Positions 1-10,500 of a DNA stretch of 64,000 bases are shown here, one piece after another. Position 1 is the stretch's first letter. Every line of letters starts with the position of its first letter. This DNA comes from Nocardia xishanensis NBRC 101358 (lineage in GTDB: Bacteria > Actinomycetota > Actinomycetes > Mycobacteriales > Mycobacteriaceae): NCBI RefSeq assembly GCF_001613365.1, contig NZ_BDCF01000026.1, positions 35,318-99,317 on the forward strand, written 5' to 3'. The translations under genes were made by a program, and so were the position numbers. Under the pieces are notes generated by a model that ran no database searches, had not been told where the DNA came from, and saw only the letters and a list, made by a program, of their open reading frames with translations.

Positions 1-625
1 CGCCGCGGGCACGGTGAAACCGGCGACGGTGCTGGTGCTCGGCGTGGGTGTCGCGGGCCTGCAGGCGCTGGCGACCGCCAAGCGCCTCGGCGCCCGCACC
101 ACCGGCTACGACGTGCGCCCGGAAGTCTCCGATCAGGTGCGTTCGGTGGGTGCGCAGTGGCTGGACCTGGGTATCGACGCCGCGGGTGAAGGCGGTTACG
201 CCCGGGAACTGACCGACGAGGAGAAGTCCGAGCAGCAGCAGGCGTTGGAAGAGGCGATCAAAGGTTTCGATGTGGTGATCACCACCGCGCTCGTGCCGGG
301 TCGCCCGGCCCCGCGGCTGGTCACCGCCGCCGCTGTCGAGGGCATGAAGCCGGGCAGCGTCATCGTCGATCTCGCCGGCGAGACCGGCGGTAACTGCGAA
401 CTCACCGAGCCGGGCAAAACCATTGTGCGCCACGATGTCACGATCGCCTCGCCGTTGAATCTGCCCGCCACGATGCCCGAGCACGCCTCGGAGCTCTACT
501 CCAAGAACATCATGGCTCTGCTGGAGCTCATGCTGAAAGACGGCGTGCTGCGACCAGATTTCAGTGATCAGATACTGGCCGACTCCTGCGTGACCCGTAA
601 CCCGATCGACGGCGAGGTGAGCTGA
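1..625 (+). CDS. pntAA: NAD(P) transhydrogenase subunit alpha, 3' part
   Basis: This is the C-terminal part of the soluble NAD(H)-binding subunit of the proton-translocating Re/Si-specific transhydrogenase. The reading frame is open to the first base of the window, so the gene starts outside it. The visible part begins at the nucleotide-binding fold, with the glycine motif GVGVAGLQA, followed by the typical conserved stretches SVIVDLAGETGGN and LPATMPEHASELYSKN. Its TGA overlaps the ATG of the next gene by one base (TGATG), so the pnt genes are translationally coupled. As in other actinobacteria, the membrane part of the alpha chain is a separate gene. The identification is secure; only the N-terminus is missing. 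Confidence 0.95.
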   Translation, partial: AAGTVKPATVLVLGVGVAGLQALATAKRLGARTTGYDVRPEVSDQVRSVGAQWLDLGIDAAGEGGYARELTDEEKSEQQQALEEAIKGFDVVITTALVPGRPAPRLVTAAAVEGMKPGSVIVDLAGETGGNCELTEPGKTIVRHDVTIASPLNLPATMPEHASELYSKNIMALLELMLKDGVLRPDFSDQILADSCVTRNPIDGEVS

Positions 626-966
626 TGTATACCGAACTGCTGGCGAACATCGCGATCCTGGTGCTGTCCGGGTTCGTCGGTTTCGCCGTCATCTCCAAGG
701 TCCCCAACACCCTGCACACCCCACTCATGTCGGGTACCAACGCCATTCACGGCATCGTCGTACTCGGCGCGCTGGTGACGTTGGGCCGGGTGGCCGATCC
801 CTCGATCGGCATCCAGATCATTCTGTTCGTCGCCGTGGTCTTCGGAACCCTGAACGTGATCGGTGGTTTCGTGGTCACCGACCGGATGCTGGGCATGTTC
901 AAGGGCAAGAAGCCGGTCGCCAGCGAAGCCAAGGGCAGCGATGACACTGTGAAGGCGGGCCGCTGA
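625..966 (+). CDS. pntAB: NAD(P) transhydrogenase subunit alpha 2, membrane part
   Basis: A 113-residue membrane protein corresponding to the short transmembrane domain that ends the alpha chain in E. coli and is separate in this lineage. It has hydrophobic segments at about residues 5-25, 40-60 and 63-85, and the family-typical stretch LMSGTNAIHGIVVLGAL. The tail is charged and low in complexity. The start overlaps the pntAA stop, and only three bases separate its stop from pntB. Together the three products form the membrane pump that makes NADPH from NADH at the expense of the proton gradient. Confidence 0.95.
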   Translation: MYTELLANIAILVLSGFVGFAVISKVPNTLHTPLMSGTNAIHGIVVLGALVTLGRVADPSIGIQIILFVAVVFGTLNVIGGFVVTDRMLGMFKGKKPVASEAKGSDDTVKAGR

Positions 967-969
967 GTC

Positions 970-2388
<1,419 letters not shown>

Positions 2389-2432
2389 GAAACGCCTTTC
2401 CAAGCCCGCGCCACAACCGTCAATGGCGCGCC

Positions 2433-2475
2433 GTGCCGCCACCGCGAACACCTCCCTGACTCGCGGTGGCGGCAC
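2433..2475 (+). terminator. Hairpin downstream of pntB (first copy)
   Basis: A perfect 15-base stem (GTGCCGCCACCGCGA pairing with 2461-2475) with a 13-base loop, 44 bases after the pntB stop. No T-run follows. Its left arm and the sequence before it resemble the second hairpin 90 bases further on, so the pair looks like a tandem duplication. Confidence 0.6.
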
Positions 2476-2522
2476 ACCCCAAGAGCCCGCGCCACAGCCG
2501 TGCAATCCCCTCCGTGGCGTGC

Positions 2523-2558
2523 CTGCCGCCACCGCGGTTACCCCCGCGGTGGCGGCAG
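2523..2558 (+). terminator. Intrinsic terminator of the pnt operon (second copy)
   Basis: A perfect 15-base stem (CTGCCGCCACCGCGG pairing with 2544-2558), a six-base loop, then TTTCTGTTT. This is the best rho-independent terminator candidate for the pnt operon. The remaining bases to 2787 hold nothing I can support. Confidence 0.7.
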
Positions 2559-2787
2559 TTTCTGTTTCCTGTGCCGAGAGCAGGATTGCAGAAGTAAAGT
2601 TGAAGAACCGATCGACTCGCGGAGCCATCGCCGAGTCGATGACTGCTGCTGGCGGGCACGATCGTGGCCTCGGGCGTGTCGGCGCTGACCTCGCATACGA
2701 GGGCGGGGCAACCGAATTCGGCGCGAATATGCGCACACGTCGATCAACGGTCAGCGCAACTCGCCCGGTGGATACCCCGAGGTCCGA

Positions 2788-3462
2788 TCAGCGTCGACGA
2801 CTCGCTACCGCGATCTTCCGCGCCTGCCTTATCTGTTCGACGCTGAGCGCCGACGGTTGAAGAGGCAGACCGCGGCCGCGATCCGATCGAATTCCGTTCA
2901 GCAGCAAGTTCAGGTATCGCCGCCAGTGGTCCGGGTCCACTGGTTGGGTGAAGACCGCCACGCCATGCACCATCGAGATGACACCGAAGATGTCACCTAT
3001 CGCTATCTCCGGACGCACCAGCTTGTCGACCCGTGCACGTTCGAGAATTTCGCCGAGCGGGCGGCTGATCATCGCCTCGTGCCGCTCGAAAACGGCTGAG
3101 CCCTCTCGCGATCCGGTCATGGCTGCCATGAAGGCTCGGTTGCTGGCGACGAGTTCGCAAGTCTGCTCCAGCATTTGAACCAAACCGCACCACGGATCAC
3201 GTCGCTGGGCAGCCGATTCAGCGATCTCGCCGATCCACCCGAGGTACTGCTCGAGGATTTCGGTGATGAGATCATGCTTGTTGCCGAAATGCCGATAAGC
3301 CGTGCCCACGCCCACTCCTGCGGCCTTGGCTACCTCGTCGAGCGTCACGTGCTCGCCGTACTGCGCCAGCAGTTCGTCGGCCGCTTCGAGGATGCGTCGA
3401 CGGTTGCGCGCGGCATCTGCCCGCATGGGGCGGGGACTGGACGTCCGTTTGCGGTCGGTCAT
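2788..3462 (-). CDS. TetR/AcrR family regulator
   Basis: A 224-residue TetR-type repressor. The N-terminal helix-turn-helix lies at about residues 20-65, with the typical stretch TLDEVAKAAGVGVGTAYRHF followed by GNKHDLITEIL. The rest is the ligand-binding, dimerising half, resembling the SbtR-like C-terminal type. I chose the ATG at 3462 because the 12 codons upstream are arginine-rich and not family-like. The target is unknown; neighbours on the same strand are a doubtful ORF and a MaoC hydratase further upstream. Confidence 0.85.
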   Translation of the reverse strand: MTDRKRTSSPRPMRADAARNRRRILEAADELLAQYGEHVTLDEVAKAAGVGVGTAYRHFGNKHDLITEILEQYLGWIGEIAESAAQRRDPWCGLVQMLEQTCELVASNRAFMAAMTGSREGSAVFERHEAMISRPLGEILERARVDKLVRPEIAIGDIFGVISMVHGVAVFTQPVDPDHWRRYLNLLLNGIRSDRGRGLPLQPSALSVEQIRQARKIAVASRRR

Positions 3463-3584
3463 CGGCTCTCTGCGGTTGGCGAATCTCGGTCGCGGCACCG
3501 TAATCGGTCGCCGCCTGCGCGGTCTCTGTGTACCACTGCGGTTTCAGCCCGAACCCATCGAGAAATCCGGCACCGGCACGCCCA

Positions 3585-4130
3585 TCAATGCGTCGGGGTG
3601 AGCGCGGCGTGTTTGTCGAGCTCGACCTCTCCGCGGCCCCGATCGCTGGTTGGCGCGACTGCACGGGCCATCACAATGAAGGCCAGAACGAGGAAGATCA
3701 TCGCCAATCCGAAGGCGATGATCGATGTGAGTATTCGGTAATCGAGACGACGCTTGCGAGATCCATCCGACCGCACCTCGTTGCTGATCAACCCCTCCGA
3801 TCCTGCGACCGTGAGGGTGTTGGAGATCTGGTCGGGACCGTAGTCGCAGCCGTCGCCGTGCCAGAACGTCACCGAGTTCAGCACCGTGCCGACCGGAAAT
3901 GCGTCACGGTCGGCGATCCGACCGATGTGAGCGGCTCGTGGATCGGCGTGGCGACGCAGGATCTCGAACAGCAACTCCTCTTCGGAACCTAGGTGGTGGC
4001 GGACAGCGCTTCGCCCGACTCGGGAGCGATGTCCGTTCTCGATGCCATCGGACTCGTGAACGCTCGTCTCGCGGAGTCCGATGGTTTCCGCCGCAGGGTG
4101 GCATACCCTCTTGGCTATCGATTCCGTCAT
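3585..4130 (-). CDS. Doubtful ORF with TetR-like fragment and one membrane helix
   Basis: An open frame of about 181 residues that I do not recognise as a whole. Around residues 45-60 the stretch RHHLGSEEELLFEILRRHAD resembles the end of a TetR DNA-binding domain. Near the C-terminus a hydrophobic run (ILTSIIAFGLAMIFLVLAF) predicts one membrane helix. The two parts do not belong to one known family, which suggests a remnant of a regulator fused in frame to other sequence, or a non-coding frame. No clear ribosome-binding site was seen. Confidence 0.3.
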   Translation of the reverse strand: MTESIAKRVCHPAAETIGLRETSVHESDGIENGHRSRVGRSAVRHHLGSEEELLFEILRRHADPRAAHIGRIADRDAFPVGTVLNSVTFWHGDGCDYGPDQISNTLTVAGSEGLISNEVRSDGSRKRRLDYRILTSIIAFGLAMIFLVLAFIVMARAVAPTSDRGRGEVELDKHAALTPTH

Positions 4131-4329
4131 GGCCGCTCGATCCCACCGGGCCGGCCACACCGAAATCGGCGCGGGAACTCGCGCGCGATTCTGTGGATCG
4201 ACGCGTCGAGTTCGCCAGGACGCCGCGCGGCAACGATAGCCGTCGAACCGGCGAAGGCGTATCCGATTTCGGTGCAGTTCATGGCCCGAGGCTCCATGTC
4301 GGCTCGTGCTCCGCGGAAGGTCTATGCCG

Positions 4330-4782
4330 TCAATCCACCAGCAGCAGCACCCATTCGGCCACGCAGGCAGGCTTGGCGCCGCCTTCGATCTCGGCGGTCG
4401 CCGTGATCGTGACCTGGGTGCCCGCAGGCGTCGAAGCGGCGGCGGTCAGTTCGGCGCCCGCCCGCACCCGATTACCGACCTTCACCACGGAAGGGAAGCG
4501 AATCTTGTTGCAGCCGTAGTTGATTCCCATCTTCAGCCCGTCGATACGCCAGATCTGCTCGGTGAGCACCGGCAGCAGCGACAAGGTGAGGAAACCGTGC
4601 GCGATAGGCGCACCGAAGGGCCCCTTCGCGGCCGCCTCCGGATCGACGTGGATCCACTGGTGGTCACCGGTGGCGTCGGCGAACAGATCAACCTGCTTCT
4701 GGGTGACTTCGTACCAGCCGCTGTAGCCCAGATGGCTGCCGACCGCCTGCTGGAACTCGGCGATTCCGTCGAAAATCTTCAT
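4330..4782 (-). CDS. MaoC family dehydratase
   Basis: A 150-residue single hot-dog protein of the MaoC/enoyl hydratase-2 type, which hydrates 2-enoyl-CoA thioesters. The hallmark stretch FADATGDHQWIHVD followed by PFGAPIAHGFLTLSL carries the family's catalytic Asp and His. It starts 19 bases after the stop of the FabG-like reductase on the same strand, so a hydratase/3-hydroxyacyl reductase pair is likely, able to interconvert enoyl, 3-hydroxy and 3-ketoacyl thioesters. I chose the ATG at 4782 because upstream codons overlap the end of the reductase gene. Confidence 0.9.
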   Translation of the reverse strand: MKIFDGIAEFQQAVGSHLGYSGWYEVTQKQVDLFADATGDHQWIHVDPEAAAKGPFGAPIAHGFLTLSLLPVLTEQIWRIDGLKMGINYGCNKIRFPSVVKVGNRVRAGAELTAAASTPAGTQVTITATAEIEGGAKPACVAEWVLLLVD

Positions 4783-4801
4783 CTTTCGCGTTCCTGTTCG
4801 T

Positions 4802-5563
4802 TCAGACCGCCGGACCGCCGGACACGTACAGTGTCTGGCCCGAAATGAATCCCGCTCCATCTCCCGCCAGGAAGGCCACCGCGCTCGCGATATCCTCGGG
4901 CCTGCCCGAGCGGCCGACCGCGATCCCCTTCACCACAGCCTCACGGAACTGCTCGAAGGGCATGCCCATGCGCTCGGCCGTCGCCTGGGTCATCTCGGTT
5001 TCGATGAATCCGGGCGCGATCGCGTTCGCGGTGATGCCGAACTTGCCGAGTTCGAGCGCGAGAGTCTTGGTGAACCCCTGCAGTCCGGCTTTCGCCGCGG
5101 AGTAGTTCGCCTGGCCTCGGTTACCCAGTGCCGAGGTACTGGACAGGTTGACGATCCGGCCCCATTTGGCCTCGGTCATGTACTTCTGCGCGACCCGGCT
5201 CATGAGGAAAGATCCGCGCAGGTGCACGTTCATGACCGTGTCCCAGTCGTTCGCGGTCATCTTGAACAGCAGATTGTCTCGAATAACCCCGGCATTGTTC
5301 ACCAGCACCAGCGGCGCGCCCAGTTCGTCGGCCACCCGGGACACCGCCGATGCCACACTGCTTTCGTCCGAGACGTCGGCTCCGATGGCAAGTGCGGAAC
5401 CGCCTGTCGCCTCGATATCGGAAACAACCGTCTTGCAGGCCGATTCGTCCAGATCGAGAACGGCGACGGCGAACCCCTCGGCGGCCAACCGCTTCGCGGT
5501 GGCCGCGCCGATGCCACGTGCGGCGCCGGTGACGATAGCTGCCCGGACGGTGTCAGTGCTCAT
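4802..5563 (-). CDS. SDR oxidoreductase, FabG-like 3-ketoacyl reductase
   Basis: A 253-residue classical short-chain dehydrogenase with all expected landmarks: cofactor motif TGAARGIG, NNAG, catalytic Ser in NLSSTSALGNRG, and YSAAK with the catalytic Tyr and Lys. The acidic LDLD after the second strand could favour NAD(H), but I cannot settle this. The ATG at 5563 has an AGGAGAT Shine-Dalgarno sequence; the long upstream extension of the open frame is not coding. It is co-directional with the MaoC gene. A palindrome, GAGTGTACACTC, lies 58 bases upstream of the start and recurs at two other operons in the window. Confidence 0.93.
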   Translation of the reverse strand: MSTDTVRAAIVTGAARGIGAATAKRLAAEGFAVAVLDLDESACKTVVSDIEATGGSALAIGADVSDESSVASAVSRVADELGAPLVLVNNAGVIRDNLLFKMTANDWDTVMNVHLRGSFLMSRVAQKYMTEAKWGRIVNLSSTSALGNRGQANYSAAKAGLQGFTKTLALELGKFGITANAIAPGFIETEMTQATAERMGMPFEQFREAVVKGIAVGRSGRPEDIASAVAFLAGDGAGFISGQTLYVSGGPAV

Positions 5564-5620
5564 GTGCTTGATCTCCTGAAGATGGCTGGTCGGGTCCGTT
5601 TCGCACCCATCAATTGTAGT

Positions 5621-5632
5621 GAGTGTACACTC
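5621..5632. promoter_or_regulatory. Candidate operator AGTG-NN-CACT, site 1
   Basis: The perfect palindrome GAGTGTACACTC lies immediately downstream of an AT-rich TTTAATAG on the minus strand, a likely -10 region for the FabG-like/MaoC operon. The same arrangement (-10, AGTG..CACT, then CA.TACA) is found upstream of 32358 and 44450. A nearby TetR (6677-7315) is a candidate ligand-responsive repressor. Confidence 0.5.
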
Positions 5633-5727
5633 TATTAAATTAGACGCACGTGCGGCCTGCCCCGGGGTTCGCCGATCCGATCGGCGACTCGGCACTGTGG
5701 CCGCGTGAGCCGCCCTAGGGAGTGTCC

Positions 5728-6222
5728 TCAAAGCCACATGAGCAGGGTGGCCAGGTCGAGCATGCCTCGGTAGGACTGTGCGGTTTTGTCGTATCTGGTG
5801 GCGATAGCTCGATACTGTTTGAGCCGGTTGAAGCAACGCTCGACCACATTGCGGCGGTAAGCGGTCGGGTCGAAAGTGGGTGGGCCGCCAGCCGGGCCGC
5901 GGCGACGGCGGTTGTGTTGTTGGTCGACTCGTTCGGGGATCGTGGCGGCGATTCCACGCCGACGCAGGTACTGCCGAATCGCCTTGGAGGAGTAGCCCTT
6001 GTCTGCCAGCACCCGCCGCGGCCGCGTCCACGGCCGACCGCGCCCAGGGCGTGGCATTCGGATACCGGCCAGCACGCGGGTGAACATGGTGCAGTCGTTG
6101 ACGTTGCCGCCGGTCAGCACGATCGACAACGGCCGCCCGAGCCCGTCGCGGGCCAGGTGGATCTTCGTGCTCGGCCCGCCACGGGAACGGCCGATCGCGT
6201 GGTCAGCGGGCTCGCCGTCCAC
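5728..6222 (-). CDS. IS5-family transposase, C-terminal frame
   Basis: This is the downstream half of the DDE transposase, with DGEPADHAIGRSRGGPSTK near its start, the second catalytic Asp in VLADKGYSSKAIR and the catalytic Glu in RNVVERCFNRLKQYR. It overlaps the upstream frame (6203-6607) by about 20 bases and lacks a credible start of its own. A frameshift, programmed as in the IS427 group or mutational, is needed to make the full enzyme. Confidence 0.85.
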   Translation of the reverse strand: MDGEPADHAIGRSRGGPSTKIHLARDGLGRPLSIVLTGGNVNDCTMFTRVLAGIRMPRPGRGRPWTRPRRVLADKGYSSKAIRQYLRRRGIAATIPERVDQQHNRRRRGPAGGPPTFDPTAYRRNVVERCFNRLKQYRAIATRYDKTAQSYRGMLDLATLLMWL

Positions 6223-6607
6223 CTCGGGGTAGAACCCGGCCTCCGCCGGTGTGAATCACCCGGCCGCGGCGGGCGCCGGCGGCGTGCTGATGCGCACGCA
6301 CGATCGAGGAATCCACCGACACCTCCCGGTCGAGTTCGGCAACCGCCTCGGCGATTACCCGCACCCGCCCGACCAGCACAGTGAGGGTGCCGTTGCGTGA
6401 CCAGCGCCAGAACCGGTTGTAGACGGTCTTCCACGGCCCATACCGCTCGGGCAGATCCCGCCACGCGATCCCGGTCTTGGCCTTGTACAACATGCCGTTG
6501 ACCACCCGCCGGTCATCGACCCGCGGGCGGCCCTTGGCCCCCGACACCGGCAGCAACGCCGCCACGACCTGCCATTGCTCGTCGGTCAACTCATGCCTAC
6601 GCACCAC
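6203..6607 (-). CDS. IS5-family transposase, N-terminal frame
   Basis: This is the upstream half of the transposase, starting MVRRHELTDEQW from a GTG and holding GMLYKAKTGIAWRDLPERYG and the first catalytic Asp in VDSSIVRAHQHAAG. It runs into out-of-frame sequence after about residue 112. The protein continues in the frame that ends at 5728. Confidence 0.85.
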   Translation of the reverse strand: MVRRHELTDEQWQVVAALLPVSGAKGRPRVDDRRVVNGMLYKAKTGIAWRDLPERYGPWKTVYNRFWRWSRNGTLTVLVGRVRVIAEAVAELDREVSVDSSIVRAHQHAAGARRGRVIHTGGGRVLPRGGRRAR

Positions 6608-6676
6608 AACGCGACATCAAAGCAGACCCTCACCGGCCACAAAGCAGATCAGCCACAACAACTTTGAGGACGCACC

Positions 6677-7315
6677 CTAGCGCGCCAGACCGTCGATGAC
6701 CATTGCCCGGAACTCGCGCGCGATTTCATCGATACTTTGGCCGCGTCGAGGCCGGTACCACTGCGGCAACGAATTCACCATTCCCAGTAGGCCATTGGCC
6801 ACGATGCGATTGGCGCGGGTCAACGCGCCTGCGCGATAGCCGTCTTCCAGCACGCCTTCCCAGCAGTCCTGCACTTCTTGCCGCAGTGCCTGCAGCTGCC
6901 GCATGTGCTCCGCGCTGAGCGCTTCCGCGTCTCGTAGCTGGATGAGCACTTCGCGCCGATGCCGGGCGATGATGCCGACATGAACGTCGATGAGCTTCCC
7001 AAGTTTCTCGACCGGATCGGCGTCCATCGCAACTACGCGTTGCGCGCCGGCCAGCGCGATTTCGGTATAGCGGCGCAGGATCTCCCACAGGAGTTCTTCC
7101 TTGGACTTGATGTGGTAATACAGTGCGCCTGCCTGCAGGTCTGTCCGGTTCCCGATCTCCGCGACACTCGCGGCGTGGTAGCCCACCGTGGAGAAGAGCT
7201 CGATCGCCACGTCGAGAATCCGTTCGCGCGTCGCCTCGGTATTGCTGGCAACACTCCCCCGCGGCCGGCCCGGACGTCGCGGACCGCTGCTAGTCGACTG
7301 ATCAGATGCACCCAC
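6677..7315 (-). CDS. TetR/AcrR family regulator (KstR2-like type)
   Basis: A 212-residue TetR regulator starting at a GTG. The DNA-binding domain spans about residues 28-75, with SVAEIGNRTDLQAGALYYHI and KSKEELLWEIL. The C-terminal half resembles regulators of steroid and acyl-CoA catabolism. The TAG stop is shared with the right end of the IS: the last IS base plus the TA target rebuild exactly the codon that would exist without the IS, so the protein is intact. It was probably next to the FabG/MaoC operon before the IS arrived and is my first candidate to bind the AGTG-NN-CACT operators. Confidence 0.88.
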   Translation of the reverse strand: MGASDQSTSSGPRRPGRPRGSVASNTEATRERILDVAIELFSTVGYHAASVAEIGNRTDLQAGALYYHIKSKEELLWEILRRYTEIALAGAQRVVAMDADPVEKLGKLIDVHVGIIARHRREVLIQLRDAEALSAEHMRQLQALRQEVQDCWEGVLEDGYRAGALTRANRIVANGLLGMVNSLPQWYRPRRGQSIDEIAREFRAMVIDGLAR

Positions 7316-7566
7316 GACGACACAGTCTAGGGTCAGTCCCCGAGAATCTTTGCCCTCCGCGCGGCTCGCGGCCCTGCGCGATCAGAATCGAGGCCGCTGC
7401 TACCGCGGCATGACAAGACCGCTGTGTCGCGGCTACGACGCTGCGGCGTGGGTGCGTGTCGAGGCGAATTCGGGTGCTGCCGACCATAGATACTGGCCGA
7501 CGCGGCGCCGCCGCGCCCGTAAGCCTCAAATGGCGGACACGAACAGGATCAGCACGGTCGGCTGCT

Positions 7567-10500
7567 TTATCGCTCGGTGTCTTCCGAAAGCCTGGTGTCG
7601 GCAGGTTGCTCGCCGAGTGCGTACGACACGGCTTCGTCCATGCTCATTTCCTGACCGCGCCGGAAGGCCGAATCGAATCGATGTGCCCCGAGGGCAGATC
7701 GCGCCAGCCGTTCACATTCGTCGTGATACCGCGGCATTGGGACGATGCTCGCGGGGTTACCCACCGACCGCCATAGTCCTTGCGCGGCACCCAGCAGAAC
7801 CGCCGCGCGCTCGGCGTCACCGCCGTCGACGACCATCCAAGCCAGCGCCTCGAGGCTCATCGCCGCATTGACCGGGCTTCCCATTCGCCGGTTCAGACGC
7901 AGCGCGTTCTCGACCAGCTCGATCGCCCGGGGCCGCTCACCTTGCCGCCAAGCGCCAATGCCGATGTCCCGCAATGCGGAAGACCGGAAGAGCGACTCGC
8001 CGCACGCCTCGGTGATGGAGAGGACTTGCTGGTGATACTCCATCGCCCGTTTCGTGTCGCCGGACATTTCGTGCACCCAACCGAGCACGGTCAGAGCAGC
8101 AACGTAAAGATATCCTCGTGGATTGGAACTGAATCCTTCGGCGGCTCGTTCGAAACAGGCGGAAGCCTTGGCAAGCCCACCCCAGTAGAACTGCAAGGCG
8201 CCGTCGCAGTAAGCGATCAACGCCTGAGCCATCGGGGTGGGAGCCTGCTCGGCCAGCACGCGGGCCTGCTCCGCCAAGGTATCGGCCTCCTGCAAGTCAC
8301 CCTGCATCGCCGCCAGGACGCAGCCCACATACAGTGCTTTGACACGATCGGGCACTGGTTGTCGCGCAGGATGGTCGAGGACTCGCCGAATCCAGGATCG
8401 AGCCTCGCCGTACATGCCTCGGAAATTCCAAAACATGAACAGTGCGGTGGTGGTCTGTAGCCCGGCTTCGGCGGCCTGCTCGCTGTCTTCGGCCAGGCAG
8501 TATTCGAGCGTGTCGCGCAGGTTCGTTTGCTCCCTCTGGAGCCTGGCAAGCCAGTATGGCTGCCGGTCGCTGATCCATCCGGCTTCCGCGTCCAGCGCCA
8601 ACCGCTGGTACCAGTCGCGGTGCCGCTTACGCATATCGGCGTATTCGCCGACCTCCCGCAACTTCTGCCTGCCGTATTCCCGCACCGTCTCCAGCATCCG
8701 GAACCGCACCACACCCTTGGCCTCGTTCCGGATCAAGATCGACTTGTCCACCAGCGAGGACAACACATCCAACGGGTCCTCCGGCGCCAGATCAGCACCG
8801 CAGACATCTTCGGCGGCATCGAGCTCGAAGCCGCCCGCGAACACCGACAATCGGGCCCACAGCCGCTGCTCAGCCGGGTCGCACAATCCGTAGCTCCAGT
8901 CGATACACCACCGCAGCGTCTGCTGCCGCGCGGGCGCGGTACGGCCGCCGCGGGTCAGCAGCGCATACCGGTCGTCGAGACGCTGCAAGATCTGCTCCGA
9001 CGACATCGCGCGCATCCGAGCCGCCGCCAGCTCGATCGCCAGCGGTAATCCGTCCAGCCGGGCGCAGATGCGGGCGATGGCGGCCTTGTTGTCGTCGGAG
9101 AGTTCGAAACCCGGCACGACAGCGGTCGCCCGGTCGGCGAACAAAGTCACCGCGTCATAGCTCGGCAGTCCCCGCGACGACGGCTCCGGATCCGGCACCG
9201 TCAGCGGCGGCACCCGAAAGACCGTCTCCCCTGCGATATCCAGCGGTTCGCGGCTGGTGGCCAGGACCCGCAGCCCGGCGCAATCCCGCAACCAGGTCTC
9301 GACCACACCCGCCACCGCCGCCACTACCTGCTCACAGTTGTCCAGCACCAACAGCGGCTCCCGGTCGGACAGGAACTCGGACACCAACTCTGGCAGCGGC
9401 CGCGTCGACTCGTCGCGCAACCCCAGGGCGGCCGCCACCACCGCGATCAGCAGCGAGGGATCGGACACGTCGGCCAACTCGACCAACCACACCCCGTCGG
9501 CGAACTCCCCGCGCACGGCGGACGCGGCACGCAGCGCCAAGCGCGTCTTGCCGACCCCGCCGATCCCCGTCAGCGTCACAAGCCGGGTCGAGGCCAGCAG
9601 ATTCTTCAGCTCTGCCAACTCAGCGCGACGGCCAACGAAACTGGTCAACTCGAGCGGCAGAGTATTACCGCCACGGCGACCCGCGAACGGCGCGGCAGGC
9701 GCGCGCCAGCCCCGCGCGGGCGGCTTCCCATCTCGGCGCAGCGGGCCCGGTTCGGCCTGCAGCGCCATCTCATCGACCGCGAATCCATGCCGGCGCTGCG
9801 CCTGTCGGATCATCTCTCCCAGCGCCGCCGCCGAGGGCCGATCGCGCGGATCGCGGCTCATCGCTGTGGCCACCAGCGCCGATACGTCCTCGGCGATGCC
9901 GCTCTCACGCAGGTCCGGCGTCGGCTGTGTGGTGATCCGCAGGAACTGGGTCACCACGTTCTCCCCGCTGCGCCGCTCGAACGCCGCGTGCCCGGTCAAC
10001 GCGCAGAACAGGGTGGCACCCAACCCGTAGACATCCGCAGCCGGGCCCGGAGTATCGCCCTCGAGCACCTCCGGAGCGGTGAACGCAGGCGACCCGGTCA
10101 AAGTGCCCGCTTCCGTTTGGAATCCCCCGGCGATGCGCGCGATACCGAAATCGGTCAACGCCGGCTCGCCGTAATCGGTCAGCAGAATGTTTCCCGGCTT
10201 GACATCCCGATGCACCATATCGAGGCGATGTGCGCTCTCCAGGGCCCCGGCGATCTTCACCCCGATCCACAACACGGCCTCCACCGGCAGCGGACCCTGT
10301 CCGCGGATCCGGGCGTCCAAGGAGTCCAACTGGTGATACGGCATGACCAGAAACGGGCGCCCGCTCACGGTCGCACCCGCCTGCAGCATGGTGACGATGT
10401 TCGGATGCCCGGTCAGACGAGCCATCGCTTGCTGTTCCCGAAAAAACCGTGCCCGATTCTCTGTGTCCAGCTCGGCGGTCAGGACTTTGACCGCTACAGT

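Larger units (their letters stand above)
5718..6677 (-). mobile_element. IS5-family insertion sequence (IS427-like group)
   Basis: An element of about 960 bases. Its ends are imperfect inverted repeats: GGGAGTGTCCTCAAAG at the left and the complement of GGGTGCGTCCTCAAAG at the right. TA flanks both ends, as expected for a two-base target duplication within CTAG. It carries a transposase in two overlapping frames. The right end sits inside the stop codon of a tetR gene. Confidence 0.85.
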
